From the NCBI GenBank assembly GCA_964523945.1, contig CAZGBU010000015.1, positions 1-27,700 of the forward strand: 27,700 bases of DNA. The letters are read 5' to 3'. How positions within the stretch are numbered: position 1 is the stretch's first letter; each line of letters begins with the position of its first letter. The DNA is from CAKTOF01 sp964523945. GTDB taxonomy: Bacteria > Bacillota > Clostridia > Oscillospirales > Oscillospiraceae. This document shows positions 1 to 7,074 of the stretch, piece after piece. The translations under genes were made by a program, and so were the position numbers. Under the pieces are notes generated by a model, which saw nothing but the letters and a program-made list of their open reading frames with translations, ran no database searches and had not been told where the DNA came from.

Positions 1-1348
1 TCTCCTCGGCGGTGTAGGCCGGGTTGCGGATGATGTACTTGTTGCACAGCTCAGCCGTCTCGGGGGCATAGAAGCTCTCCTCGGTCGGCAGGGAGGCGCA
101 CACGCCGCCGGTGAGGTCGGCGAGGATCTCGTACTCGTGATAGATGTTGTGGCCGGCAATGCGGCGGCCGGCATTCGTCAGAATCTCGTCGGGCACCCAC
201 TGGCCGGACGGGAACTGCACGCCGTGGTGCGCAGAAGCCTCGCCGGCGGCAAAGACGAGCTCAGCGGTCTGAATGATGTCGCAGAGCTTGGAGCGGACAT
301 GCGACTCCTTGGCGATGTCGTTGACGTCGGCGACGAGCGCGGCCTGGGAGGCAATGACCTCGGAGACAGCGGTCTTGCAGCCGGTGTAGGAATGACGATG
401 ATAGTGCGCGAACATCAGGGCCAGGTAGCCGGCGTAGCGGCAGACGCCCTCGTTGTCGCGGCCGCACATGAACACGCGCTCGTACGGGACAAACACGTCG
501 TCGAAGATGGTCAGGGACTCAACGTCGCCGATGTGCGCCCACGGGGCGTCGATGTATTTGCGCTTGTGGTGCTGGCCGGGCAGAGCCATGAGCTTGATGC
601 CGTCCCAGTCGGCCGGCAGCGCGAACGCGACAGCGTAGTCGGCGTCGTCCGGGCTCATGAACTTGGTCGGCAGAGCGATGATTTCGTCGACGTACGGCGC
701 GCAGGAGTTGCAGATCTTCGCGCCGCGGACGATGATGCCCTTGGTCGGCTTGCCGTCGATGCCGATGCCGTCGACATCCGTCTCAACCACATGGAAGAAC
801 TGATCCGGATCCGGCTGCATATGGGCGCGCTTGTATTTCGGGTTGCGCGAGCCCTTGACGTCGGTCTGGGCGCAGTTGCAGATCAGGTCGTTCTGCTGGC
901 AGTAGGCAATGTACTTGAGCAGGCGCTGATGGTACTCGGTACCGCAGGCCTCGTCGCAGTCGTATGTGACGGAATAGAGCGCGTTCAGGGCGTCGGTGCC
1001 CATGCAGCGCTGCATGCAGCCGCCGACGCGGTGGCAGATCAGCCGGGTCATGAGCTGCTTCTTCAGCAGGTCCTCACGGCTGCCGTGGATGTGCGTGCAG
1101 CGGTTGACCTCCTTGCCCTCCATACCGGGAATGTTGGAGACGGCGACGCAGACGTCGGCATAACGCGGATCATTGGCCGTGTCATAGCACTGCTTCATGA
1201 CATAGGTGCCGCCGACAATCCAGTCGGCCAGGTCGCGCTCGGCGCCCTGCTTGCCGTTGGAACGGTCGACCTTCTGCCCGTGCAGGTAGACGTTCGGCTT
1301 CATCTTCAAAAGCCGCTCTTTGTACTGTTCATAGGTTCCAATACCCAT
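1..1348 (-). CDS. 4-hydroxybutyryl-CoA dehydratase family protein, copy A (partial, 3' end off window)
   Basis: This enzyme belongs to the HpaB/AbfD flavoprotein superfamily; AbfD-type members use FAD and a [4Fe-4S] cluster to dehydrate 4-hydroxybutyryl-CoA to crotonyl-CoA. The visible 449 codons are open, begin MGIGTYEQYK and run past base 1. They match copy B at a constant offset of 1769 bases. I saw only seven base differences, all between 1241 and 1342; 1-1240 looks identical to 1770-3009. The cluster ligands described under copy B are all present. The start ATG (1346-1348) follows a GGGGGA about ten bases upstream, and an extended -10 promoter at 1382 could serve it separately. It is the last gene of the SDR-dehydratase series. 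Substrate is not proven by sequence; a related hydroxyacyl-CoA is possible. Confidence 0.85.
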   Translation of the reverse strand, partial: MGIGTYEQYKERLLKMKPNVYLHGQKVDRSNGKQGAERDLADWIVGGTYVMKQCYDTANDPRYADVCVAVSNIPGMEGKEVNRCTHIHGSREDLLKKQLMTRLICHRVGGCMQRCMGTDALNALYSVTYDCDEACGTEYHQRLLKYIAYCQQNDLICNCAQTDVKGSRNPKYKRAHMQPDPDQFFHVVETDVDGIGIDGKPTKGIIVRGAKICNSCAPYVDEIIALPTKFMSPDDADYAVAFALPADWDGIKLMALPGQHHKRKYIDAPWAHIGDVESLTIFDDVFVPYERVFMCGRDNEGVCRYAGYLALMFAHYHRHSYTGCKTAVSEVIASQAALVADVNDIAKESHVRSKLCDIIQTAELVFAAGEASAHHGVQFPSGQWVPDEILTNAGRRIAGHNIYHEYEILADLTGGVCASLPTEESFYAPETAELCNKYIIRNPAYTAEE

Positions 1349-1381
1349 TTGATGCAGTTCCCCCATCCATTTTGATAATAT

Positions 1382-1390
1382 AATATAGCA
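1382..1390 (-). promoter_or_regulatory. Candidate extended -10 promoter for dehydratase copy A
   Basis: On the minus strand this reads TGCTATATT, an extended -10 element (TGn plus TATATT), in an AT-rich patch that stands out from its GC-rich surroundings. Transcription would start about 27 bases before the copy A start codon. No good -35 hexamer is visible at 17 bases. It would allow copy A to be expressed independently of the upstream operon. Confidence 0.4.
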
Positions 1391-1405
1391 GTAATTAAAA
1401 TGTTA

Positions 1406-1487
1406 TATCACAGGCGGAGCCTGGTGATAGCGCATGATACCGTGCGGGGCATATGCCCCGCACGGGGTTCCGCCTGTGTACAGGCGG
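1406..1487. repeat. Cluster of three hairpins, including a perfect 26-base palindrome, between the two dehydratase copies
   Basis: Three inverted repeats sit back to back in the 146-base gap between the copies. At 1470-1487, CCGCCTGT and ACAGGCGG pair around GT. At 1440-1465 there is a perfect palindrome of two 13-base arms centred on CATATG. At 1406-1429 a ten-pair stem with one bulged base closes on GGA. In the direction of transcription the last hairpin is followed by GATATAACATTTT, so the cluster may act as terminator or attenuator for copy B, or protect the 3' end of its mRNA. A palindromic mobile repeat is another possibility. Confidence 0.7.
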
Positions 1488-1494
1488 GAGAAAA

Positions 1495-3117
1495 TTATTT
1501 CTTGGCTGCGGCCTTGGCGGCATCGAAGCGGGCGAGCATGGCACGCGGCGTGGCCGGGTGTGCGCTGCGCTCGTAGCGCGGGCACTCCTCGTAGCCGGGC
1601 AGGCCGGCAAGGTACTTCGCGATCTTCTTGAGCTCCTCGAGGTCGTAGCGGCTCATGAGCGTGATCTCCTCCATCAGCGGGGAGCCGCCGCCATGGACGC
1701 CGGCAACAGCCTGGGCACCCTCGAACGCGTCGCAGAGCTTGTCTTCCATCATGCGCATGACGCGGTGCGTCTCCTCGGCGGTGTAGGCCGGGTTGCGGAT
1801 GATGTACTTGTTGCACAGCTCAGCCGTCTCGGGGGCATAGAAGCTCTCCTCGGTCGGCAGGGAGGCGCACACGCCGCCGGTGAGGTCGGCGAGGATCTCG
1901 TACTCGTGATAGATGTTGTGGCCGGCAATGCGGCGGCCGGCATTCGTCAGAATCTCGTCGGGCACCCACTGGCCGGACGGGAACTGCACGCCGTGGTGCG
2001 CAGAAGCCTCGCCGGCGGCAAAGACGAGCTCAGCGGTCTGAATGATGTCGCAGAGCTTGGAGCGGACATGCGACTCCTTGGCGATGTCGTTGACGTCGGC
2101 GACGAGCGCGGCCTGGGAGGCAATGACCTCGGAGACAGCGGTCTTGCAGCCGGTGTAGGAATGACGATGATAGTGCGCGAACATCAGGGCCAGGTAGCCG
2201 GCGTAGCGGCAGACGCCCTCGTTGTCGCGGCCGCACATGAACACGCGCTCGTACGGGACAAACACGTCGTCGAAGATGGTCAGGGACTCAACGTCGCCGA
2301 TGTGCGCCCACGGGGCGTCGATGTATTTGCGCTTGTGGTGCTGGCCGGGCAGAGCCATGAGCTTGATGCCGTCCCAGTCGGCCGGCAGCGCGAACGCGAC
2401 AGCGTAGTCGGCGTCGTCCGGGCTCATGAACTTGGTCGGCAGAGCGATGATTTCGTCGACGTACGGCGCGCAGGAGTTGCAGATCTTCGCGCCGCGGACG
2501 ATGATGCCCTTGGTCGGCTTGCCGTCGATGCCGATGCCGTCGACATCCGTCTCAACCACATGGAAGAACTGATCCGGATCCGGCTGCATATGGGCGCGCT
2601 TGTATTTCGGGTTGCGCGAGCCCTTGACGTCGGTCTGGGCGCAGTTGCAGATCAGGTCGTTCTGCTGGCAGTAGGCAATGTACTTGAGCAGGCGCTGATG
2701 GTACTCGGTACCGCAGGCCTCGTCGCAGTCGTATGTGACGGAATAGAGCGCGTTCAGGGCGTCGGTGCCCATGCAGCGCTGCATGCAGCCGCCGACGCGG
2801 TGGCAGATCAGCCGGGTCATGAGCTGCTTCTTCAGCAGGTCCTCACGGCTGCCGTGGATGTGCGTGCAGCGGTTGACCTCCTTGCCCTCCATACCGGGAA
2901 TGTTGGAGACGGCGACGCAGACGTCGGCATAACGCGGATCATTGGCCGTGTCATAGCACTGCTTCATGACATAGGTGCCGCCGACAATCCAGTCGGCCAG
3001 GTCGCGCTCAGCGCCCTGCTTGCCGTTGGAACGGTCGACCTTCTGCCCATGCAGGTAGACGTTCGGCTTCATCTTCAAAAGCCGCTGCTTGTACTGTTCG
3101 TAGGTTCCGACTCCCAT
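1495..3117 (-). CDS. 4-hydroxybutyryl-CoA dehydratase family protein, copy B (complete)
   Basis: A 540-residue AbfD-like flavoprotein/iron-sulfur enzyme, acting in the cytoplasm. AbfD of Clostridium aminobutyricum is about 490 residues and holds its [4Fe-4S] cluster through Cys99, Cys103, His292 and Cys299. Here the same pattern appears as C111-MQR-C115 and H317-RHSYTG-C324, which argues for a dehydratase/isomerase rather than a 4-hydroxyphenylacetate hydroxylase. TDVKG (163-167) matches the TDPKG flavin-contact region. The protein is unusually Cys-rich (CDEAC, CNSC) with a short Lys/Ala C-terminal tail. The start at 3115-3117 was chosen because GGAGG lies eight bases upstream; the in-frame ATG two codons earlier is too close to it. 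It follows the SDR gene in the same direction. A role in 4-hydroxybutyrate- or GABA-derived butyrate formation is inference. Confidence 0.88.
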   Translation of the reverse strand: MGVGTYEQYKQRLLKMKPNVYLHGQKVDRSNGKQGAERDLADWIVGGTYVMKQCYDTANDPRYADVCVAVSNIPGMEGKEVNRCTHIHGSREDLLKKQLMTRLICHRVGGCMQRCMGTDALNALYSVTYDCDEACGTEYHQRLLKYIAYCQQNDLICNCAQTDVKGSRNPKYKRAHMQPDPDQFFHVVETDVDGIGIDGKPTKGIIVRGAKICNSCAPYVDEIIALPTKFMSPDDADYAVAFALPADWDGIKLMALPGQHHKRKYIDAPWAHIGDVESLTIFDDVFVPYERVFMCGRDNEGVCRYAGYLALMFAHYHRHSYTGCKTAVSEVIASQAALVADVNDIAKESHVRSKLCDIIQTAELVFAAGEASAHHGVQFPSGQWVPDEILTNAGRRIAGHNIYHEYEILADLTGGVCASLPTEESFYAPETAELCNKYIIRNPAYTAEETHRVMRMMEDKLCDAFEGAQAVAGVHGGGSPLMEEITLMSRYDLEELKKIAKYLAGLPGYEECPRYERSAHPATPRAMLARFDAAKAAAKK

Positions 3118-3198
3118 AATCATATCCTCCATTATTCTATAGCACTCCCGCACAGCCGATTGGCTCACGGGCCCAGTTTGCCCTGACGGGCGGCCACA

Positions 3199-3247
3199 GC
3201 CGCCTGCCGGCCGCAAATGCAGCGCTTTTTCAGGGAGGGCAGGCGGC
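3199..3247. repeat. 10-base perfect inverted repeat between SDR and dehydratase genes
   Basis: GCCGCCTGCC (3199-3208) and GGCAGGCGGC (3238-3247) are exact reverse complements, separated by 29 bases that include a CTTTTT run. The structure starts 15 bases after the SDR stop in the direction of transcription. It could be an attenuator or an mRNA-processing hairpin that sets the SDR:dehydratase ratio. No U-run follows the second arm, so a full terminator is unlikely. Confidence 0.5.
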
Positions 3248-3262
3248 AGTGTGGTTTACAAA

Positions 3263-4051
3263 TCAGTTGATGGTCATGCCGCCGTCGACCGGGATCAGGA
3301 CGCCGGTGATGTAGCCGGCGGCCGGCGAGGCCAAAAAGCTGATGACCGATGCAATCTCTTCCGGCTGCGCGTAGCGGCGGACGGAGATCATGCGGGTGAC
3401 GGCGGCGACATTCTTCTCGTCAGCCATGACGTCCTTGGTCATGTCAGTCAGGACGTAGCCCGGTGCGACCGCGTTACACAGAATGCCAAAGCGGGCGAGC
3501 TCGTTGGCCATAATCTTGGTCAGATGCGTGACAGCTGCCTTGCACGAGCCGTAGACCGTGTCGCCAATCGGCGCCTTGATGCCGGCGGCAGACGAGAGGT
3601 TGATAATGCGGTACGGGTTCTCACCCTCGGGCCGGCCCTGATCCCGCATCTGGCGGGCGGCGAGCTGGCTCATAAAATAGAGACCTTTCAGGTCGGCGTC
3701 GACGTAACGATCGAAATAATCCTCATCCATGTCGACCATCTTCTTCGGCTGCCCGCCGAGGCCGGCGTTGTTGACCAGAATGTCGATGCGGCCAAATTTC
3801 TCCACCGTTTTGGCGATGAGGTTCTCGCGATCGGCGGCCTTGGTGACCTCGCAGGCGACGCCAAGCGCTTCGATCCCTTCCTCCGCCAGCGCAGCGGCGG
3901 CCTTGTCGCAGGCGTCCTGCTTGCGGCCGGTAACGACGACCTTGGCACCGTACTTGCCCATCGTGTGGGCGATGGCATTGCCGATGCCGCGCGTGGAGCC
4001 GGTGATGACGGCGACCTTGCCGGTCAGATCATAAGTGGGAATGTTCATCAT
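3263..4051 (-). CDS. SDR family NAD(P)-dependent oxidoreductase (FabG-like)
   Basis: A 262-residue classical short-chain dehydrogenase/reductase with a complete catalytic set: cofactor motif TGSTRGIG (17-24), NNAG (94-97), Ser153/154 in NLSSAAG, and Y167-xxx-K171. The basic TGRK after the second strand suggests NADPH preference. The C-terminal IPVDGGMTIN is typical of FabG-like enzymes. The start (ATG ATG at 4046-4051) follows an AGGAGGGG sequence by seven bases, and a good promoter lies at 4094-4122. It is the first gene of a unit that continues into the two dehydratase copies. It probably interconverts a hydroxyacyl and ketoacyl intermediate of that pathway, but substrate cannot be read from sequence. 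A fatty-acid FabG is less likely because no fatty-acid genes are nearby. Confidence 0.9.
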   Translation of the reverse strand: MMNIPTYDLTGKVAVITGSTRGIGNAIAHTMGKYGAKVVVTGRKQDACDKAAAALAEEGIEALGVACEVTKAADRENLIAKTVEKFGRIDILVNNAGLGGQPKKMVDMDEDYFDRYVDADLKGLYFMSQLAARQMRDQGRPEGENPYRIINLSSAAGIKAPIGDTVYGSCKAAVTHLTKIMANELARFGILCNAVAPGYVLTDMTKDVMADEKNVAAVTRMISVRRYAQPEEIASVISFLASPAAGYITGVLIPVDGGMTIN

Positions 4052-4378
4052 TCAGATACCCCTCCTGATACAGAGCACAAATTTACAGATACCATTATAA
4101 AAGATTCGCTTTGGTTCCGCAATCCCGTTTCGGGAAAAAAACGCGGGTTGTTTGCGCAATATTTTGTGGTATTTACTGCTTTTTTTCCGAATGCAAACAA
4201 AAAGGTAGACATAATCAGTCTTTGCGCAGGAAACCGCCGATTCCGAACGAAATCCGGAACCGGTTCAGTCAAATACTATCATGGAATGGCCACCGATGCA
4301 ATCGGAAAACGCAAATATGCATAGATTGGCACCGATGCGGGAACGCTTGCGATAGGACAACCCGAAAGGAGCATGCAT
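4052..4378. other. 327-base divergent intergenic region
   Basis: This gap separates the leftward SDR operon from the rightward CBS gene. It is noticeably more AT-rich than the flanking genes. It holds the SDR promoter, the TTGTTTGC/GCAAACAA inverted repeat, a 10-base palindrome GAACCGGTTC (4257-4266), and a near-exact direct repeat GGC(C)ACCGATGC at 4288-4299 and 4328-4338. No convincing sigma-A promoter for the CBS gene was found, and no open frame here looks like a protein. Confidence 0.6.
4094..4122 (-). promoter_or_regulatory. Sigma-A-type promoter of the SDR-dehydratase operon
   Basis: On the minus strand, TTGCGG (4117-4122), a 17-base spacer and a consensus TATAAT (4094-4099) lie 43 bases upstream of the SDR start codon, leaving a short leader with the ribosome binding site. 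Upstream of the -35, an 8-base inverted repeat TTGTTTGC/GCAAACAA (4148-4155 and 4193-4200) could be a regulator site. Confidence 0.7.
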
Positions 4379-4807
4379 ATGACGGTACGTGAGATGATGA
4401 GCCGGGATGTCGTGTCGGTTGGCCGGGAGGATACGGCTGCAGCTGCGGCGCGCCTGATGAGCCGGCACAATGTGGGCAGCCTGCCGGTCTGTACGGATTC
4501 CGGCCGGCTGGTTGGCATCGTGACAGACCGGGACCTGGTCGTGCGCTGTGTAGCGGCGGGAAAAGACCCGGCGGCCACAGCAGTGGCAGATGTGATGACG
4601 GAGCGCGTCGTGGCGGTCTCACCGGATGATACGGAGCAGCAGGCGAGCGGCGTGATGGCGCGTGAACAGGTCCGGCGCGTGCCGGTCGTTTCGGACGGCA
4701 GCCTCATCGGGATGATGTCGCTGGGCGATCTGGCGGTGCGCGAGGCGTGCAAGATGGAGGCGGCCGAGTGCCTGTGCGACGTCTGTTCCTGCGTGCGCAG
4801 CCGATAA
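4379..4807 (+). CDS. Two-CBS-domain protein with Cys-rich C-terminus
   Basis: A 142-residue soluble protein made almost entirely of a CBS (Bateman) pair: domain 1 about residues 6-58 (VREMM...VGSLPV...GIVTDRDLV) and domain 2 about 67-123 (VADVMTERVV...VRRVPVV...GMMSLGDLA). Such modules bind adenine nucleotides or other ligands and usually regulate a partner protein; no partner is fused here. The last residues hold CLCDVCSC (131-138), a CxCxxCxC arrangement that could bind metal. The start was taken as the second ATG of ATGCATATG because AGGAG lies seven bases before it; the first ATG is almost on top of the binding site. A strong terminator follows, so it appears monocistronic. Confidence 0.85.
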   Translation: MTVREMMSRDVVSVGREDTAAAAARLMSRHNVGSLPVCTDSGRLVGIVTDRDLVVRCVAAGKDPAATAVADVMTERVVAVSPDDTEQQASGVMAREQVRRVPVVSDGSLIGMMSLGDLAVREACKMEAAECLCDVCSCVRSR

Positions 4808-4830
4808 TGACAATCCGGAAAACAATGTGC

Positions 4831-4862
4831 AAACCCCGGCGTCTGCGGACGCCGGGGTTTTT
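4831..4862 (+). terminator. Rho-independent terminator after the CBS gene
   Basis: AAACCCCGGCGTC and GACGCCGGGGTTT form a perfect 13-pair stem around TGCG, ending in TTTTT. It lies 24 bases after the CBS stop and insulates it from the two-component operon. Confidence 0.93.
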
Positions 4863-4897
4863 GCGCCTGTTGGTCAGATGAAAAATGGGGAGAAATG

Positions 4898-4906
4898 TGC
4901 TATGAT
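4898..4906 (+). promoter_or_regulatory. Extended -10 promoter of the first two-component operon
   Basis: TGCTATGAT (TG-C-TATGAT) lies 28 bases before the response regulator ATG. An overlapping TAATAT at 4906-4911 is an alternative -10. No good -35 is visible; AAATG repeats ten bases apart (start about 4883 and 4893) sit at the -35 position and may be an activator site. Confidence 0.5.
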
Positions 4907-4934
4907 AATATAAATGGACTGAGAGGTGACGCAA

Positions 4935-5624
4935 ATGCGGATTTTGGTCGTGGAGGACGCGCGCGATTTGAACCGGCTGATTGCCAAAACGCTGAAAAAG
5001 TCGGGCTACAGTGTTGACAGCTGCTTCAACGGAGAGGAGGCACTCGACTGTCTGGCTGGCGCGGAGTATGACGCGATGATCCTCGATGTGATGATGCCGA
5101 AGATGGACGGCTATGCGCTGCTCCAGCGGCTGCGCGGGCAAGGCTCTGAGCTGCCGGTACTGTTTCTGACAGCACGCGATGCCGTGGCCGACCGTGTCAA
5201 GGGGCTGGATCTGGGCGCGGACGACTATCTGGTTAAGCCGTTTGACTTCGATGAACTGCTTGCGCGCATCCGCGCCATGACGCGCAAGCGCGCCGGCAGC
5301 CGCAGCAACGTGTTTACGCTGGCCGATCTGACGGTTGACACGCTGCGGCGAACGGCAGAGCGCGGCGGAGTGGAGATCGTGCTGCTGCCGAAGGAGTTTG
5401 CCATCCTGGAGTATATGATCCAGAATCAGGGTGTCGTACTCTCTCGCGCACAGCTGGAGGACCGGATCTGGAACTATGAGTACGCAGGCAGCTCCAACAA
5501 TATGGATGGATATATCAGTCGTCTGCGCAAGAAGATCGACGGCGGCCAGTCGGTGCGCCTGCTGCACACGATTCGCGGTGTGGGCTGGGTGCTGCGCGAG
5601 CCAAAGGCGGAGGATGAGGAATGA
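4935..5624 (+). CDS. OmpR/PhoB-family response regulator 1
   Basis: A 229-residue DNA-binding response regulator. The receiver domain (1-115) has the acidic pocket E7/D8, phospho-acceptor D51 in LDVMMPKMDG, T79 and K101 (KPFD). A winged-helix effector domain follows (about 125-222; LPKEFAILEYMIQN, RIWNYEY, YISRLRKKI, IRGVGWVL). ATG 4935 was chosen over an upstream in-frame GTG (4926) because GAGAGGTGA lies just before it at normal spacing. The stop overlaps the kinase start as ATGA, so the pair is translationally coupled. The neighbouring PepSY lipoprotein gene has a direct repeat in front of its promoter and is the most likely target. Confidence 0.95.
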   Translation: MRILVVEDARDLNRLIAKTLKKSGYSVDSCFNGEEALDCLAGAEYDAMILDVMMPKMDGYALLQRLRGQGSELPVLFLTARDAVADRVKGLDLGADDYLVKPFDFDELLARIRAMTRKRAGSRSNVFTLADLTVDTLRRTAERGGVEIVLLPKEFAILEYMIQNQGVVLSRAQLEDRIWNYEYAGSSNNMDGYISRLRKKIDGGQSVRLLHTIRGVGWVLREPKAEDEE

Positions 5625-6973
5625 GACGCACGTCCATCAAACGCAAGGTCACGATCTGGATCACGCTGCTGATGGCGCTACTGTTCGGGCTGCTGCTGGT
5701 GTTTATGCTGATGATCAGCCGGCAGGTTGTGTACGGAACGGCGGTACAGACACTGGAGAATATCCTGCGCAGCAATCTGGCCTGTGTCAGCCTGGTGGAC
5801 GGGCAGCTGCAGATCGGCGATGGCTTTGTCTATTCACAAAACGGCGTTTCCACACTGGTCTACAGCCGGAACGAATCGCTGCTGGCCGGTCAGGTGCCGG
5901 TCTCCTATACGGTGTCTGAGCCATTCGAAAACGGCCTGCTGCGGGAGGTTGAGACGGACAGCGGCGACGTCTGGCTGGTCATGGATTTCTGGGTGCCGTC
6001 CGGCTGGGAAGACGGCGTTTGGGTGCGCGCATTGGCGGAGGCGCCGGCCTATCAGGAGACGATGCACAATCTTCTGCTTGTCGCGCTGATTGCGCTGCCG
6101 GTGTTTATCTTCCTGACGGCGCTGGGCGGCTGGCTGCTGGTGCGGCGGACGTTCCGGCCGCTCGACCGGATCATCCAGACGGTTTCGACCATCAATGAGG
6201 CGCGTGATCTCTCCGGCCGGATTGGGCTACCGCCGGGCGAGGACGAGTTCTCCCGTCTGGCCGCGGCGTTTGACGGGATGTTCGAACGGCTCGAGGCGTC
6301 GTTTGAGGCGGAGCGGCAGTTTGCTGCCAATGCATCGCACGAGCTGCGCACGCCGGTTTCTATCATCAAGGCCGCATGCGAGTATGCTGAAAAATATGAC
6401 GAGACGCAGGAAGAGAGCGAGGAGACAATTGCGATGATCCACCGCCAGGCCGACCGGATGTCGGCGATGATCACGCAGCTCCTGAGCCTGACACGGCTGG
6501 AGCAGGGAACCGAAGCGGTCCGGCTTGCGCCACTGGATCTGGGGCAACTGGCGCACAGCGTATGCGAAGAGCGCGGCTGCCTGGATCGGGTCACGCTGGC
6601 GCTGGAGCCGGGGGTGATGGTGCGCGGTGATGCGGCGCTGCTCTCCCGCCTGGTACAGAACCTGATCGACAATGCGTTCAAATATGGCCGGCCGGGCGGC
6701 AGCGTGTGGGTCACAGTACGCCGGTTTGAGAACGAGGCGCAGCTTTCGGTGCGGGACAACGGCATCGGCATCGCGCCGGAGGACCAGCCAAAGGTCTGGC
6801 AGCGGTTTTATCAGGCGGACGCCTCGCGCGGCGATGAGGCCGGCGCGGGCCTGGGGCTTGCGATGGTGCAGCAGATTGCAGGGCTGCACGGCGGCAGGAT
6901 GACGCTGGAGAGCGTGCTCGGCGCAGGCAGCGATTTTACGCTGCATCTGCCGCTTGCCGACCTGGCGCAATAG
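5621..6973 (+). CDS. Sensor histidine kinase 1
   Basis: A 450-residue membrane sensor kinase, partner of the preceding regulator. Transmembrane helices at about 11-33 and 150-173 enclose an extracytoplasmic sensor of about 115 residues. A HAMP linker follows (RRTFRPLDRI...), then the HisKA domain with phospho-acceptor H240 in ASHELRTP. The ATPase domain has an N box (QNLIDNAFKYG), G1 box (DNGIGIAPED), F box (WQRFYQ) and G2 box (GAGLGLAMVQQI). All catalytic boxes are intact. The input signal is unknown; PepSY lipoproteins next to such kinases suggest an envelope cue, which is inference. Confidence 0.95.
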   Translation: MRRTSIKRKVTIWITLLMALLFGLLLVFMLMISRQVVYGTAVQTLENILRSNLACVSLVDGQLQIGDGFVYSQNGVSTLVYSRNESLLAGQVPVSYTVSEPFENGLLREVETDSGDVWLVMDFWVPSGWEDGVWVRALAEAPAYQETMHNLLLVALIALPVFIFLTALGGWLLVRRTFRPLDRIIQTVSTINEARDLSGRIGLPPGEDEFSRLAAAFDGMFERLEASFEAERQFAANASHELRTPVSIIKAACEYAEKYDETQEESEETIAMIHRQADRMSAMITQLLSLTRLEQGTEAVRLAPLDLGQLAHSVCEERGCLDRVTLALEPGVMVRGDAALLSRLVQNLIDNAFKYGRPGGSVWVTVRRFENEAQLSVRDNGIGIAPEDQPKVWQRFYQADASRGDEAGAGLGLAMVQQIAGLHGGRMTLESVLGAGSDFTLHLPLADLAQ

Positions 6974-6985
6974 GGCGGCGGGAAA

Positions 6986-7039
6986 AAAGAAAAATTTTCT
7001 TTCAAATTTCATGTAGATTTCAGGTTCCGGCCGTAAGAT
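6986..7039 (+). promoter_or_regulatory. Promoter and TTTCA direct-repeat box before the PepSY gene
   Basis: TTTCA occurs at 7000, 7007 and 7018; the last two are 11 bases apart (one helical turn), as expected of an OmpR-type dimer site, and are followed by GG. The -10 element TAAGAT (7034-7039) starts 27 bases after the second TTTCA, so the box takes the place of a -35. Just upstream is an A/T palindrome, AAAGAAAA-A-TTTTCTTT (6986-7002), which may double as a weak terminator for the kinase gene. Confidence 0.5.
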
Positions 7040-7074
7040 GTGCACAGAAAGCAAAACCAAAGGAGGATATCATC

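Noticed and set aside
3118..3140. TATAGAAT near 3130 as a separate promoter for dehydratase copy B
   Set aside because: Transcription would start within or beyond the ribosome binding site, leaving no usable leader.
137..3186. Long plus-strand open frames of 412 and 577 codons opposite the dehydratase genes
   Set aside because: They are antisense shadows of a GC-rich gene; sequence is Val/Ala/Gly-rich without any domain, and the minus frame carries the full AbfD motif set.
3251..4324. 357-codon plus-strand frame opposite the SDR gene
   Set aside because: The minus strand has an intact SDR with all catalytic residues, a ribosome binding site and a promoter; the plus frame has none.
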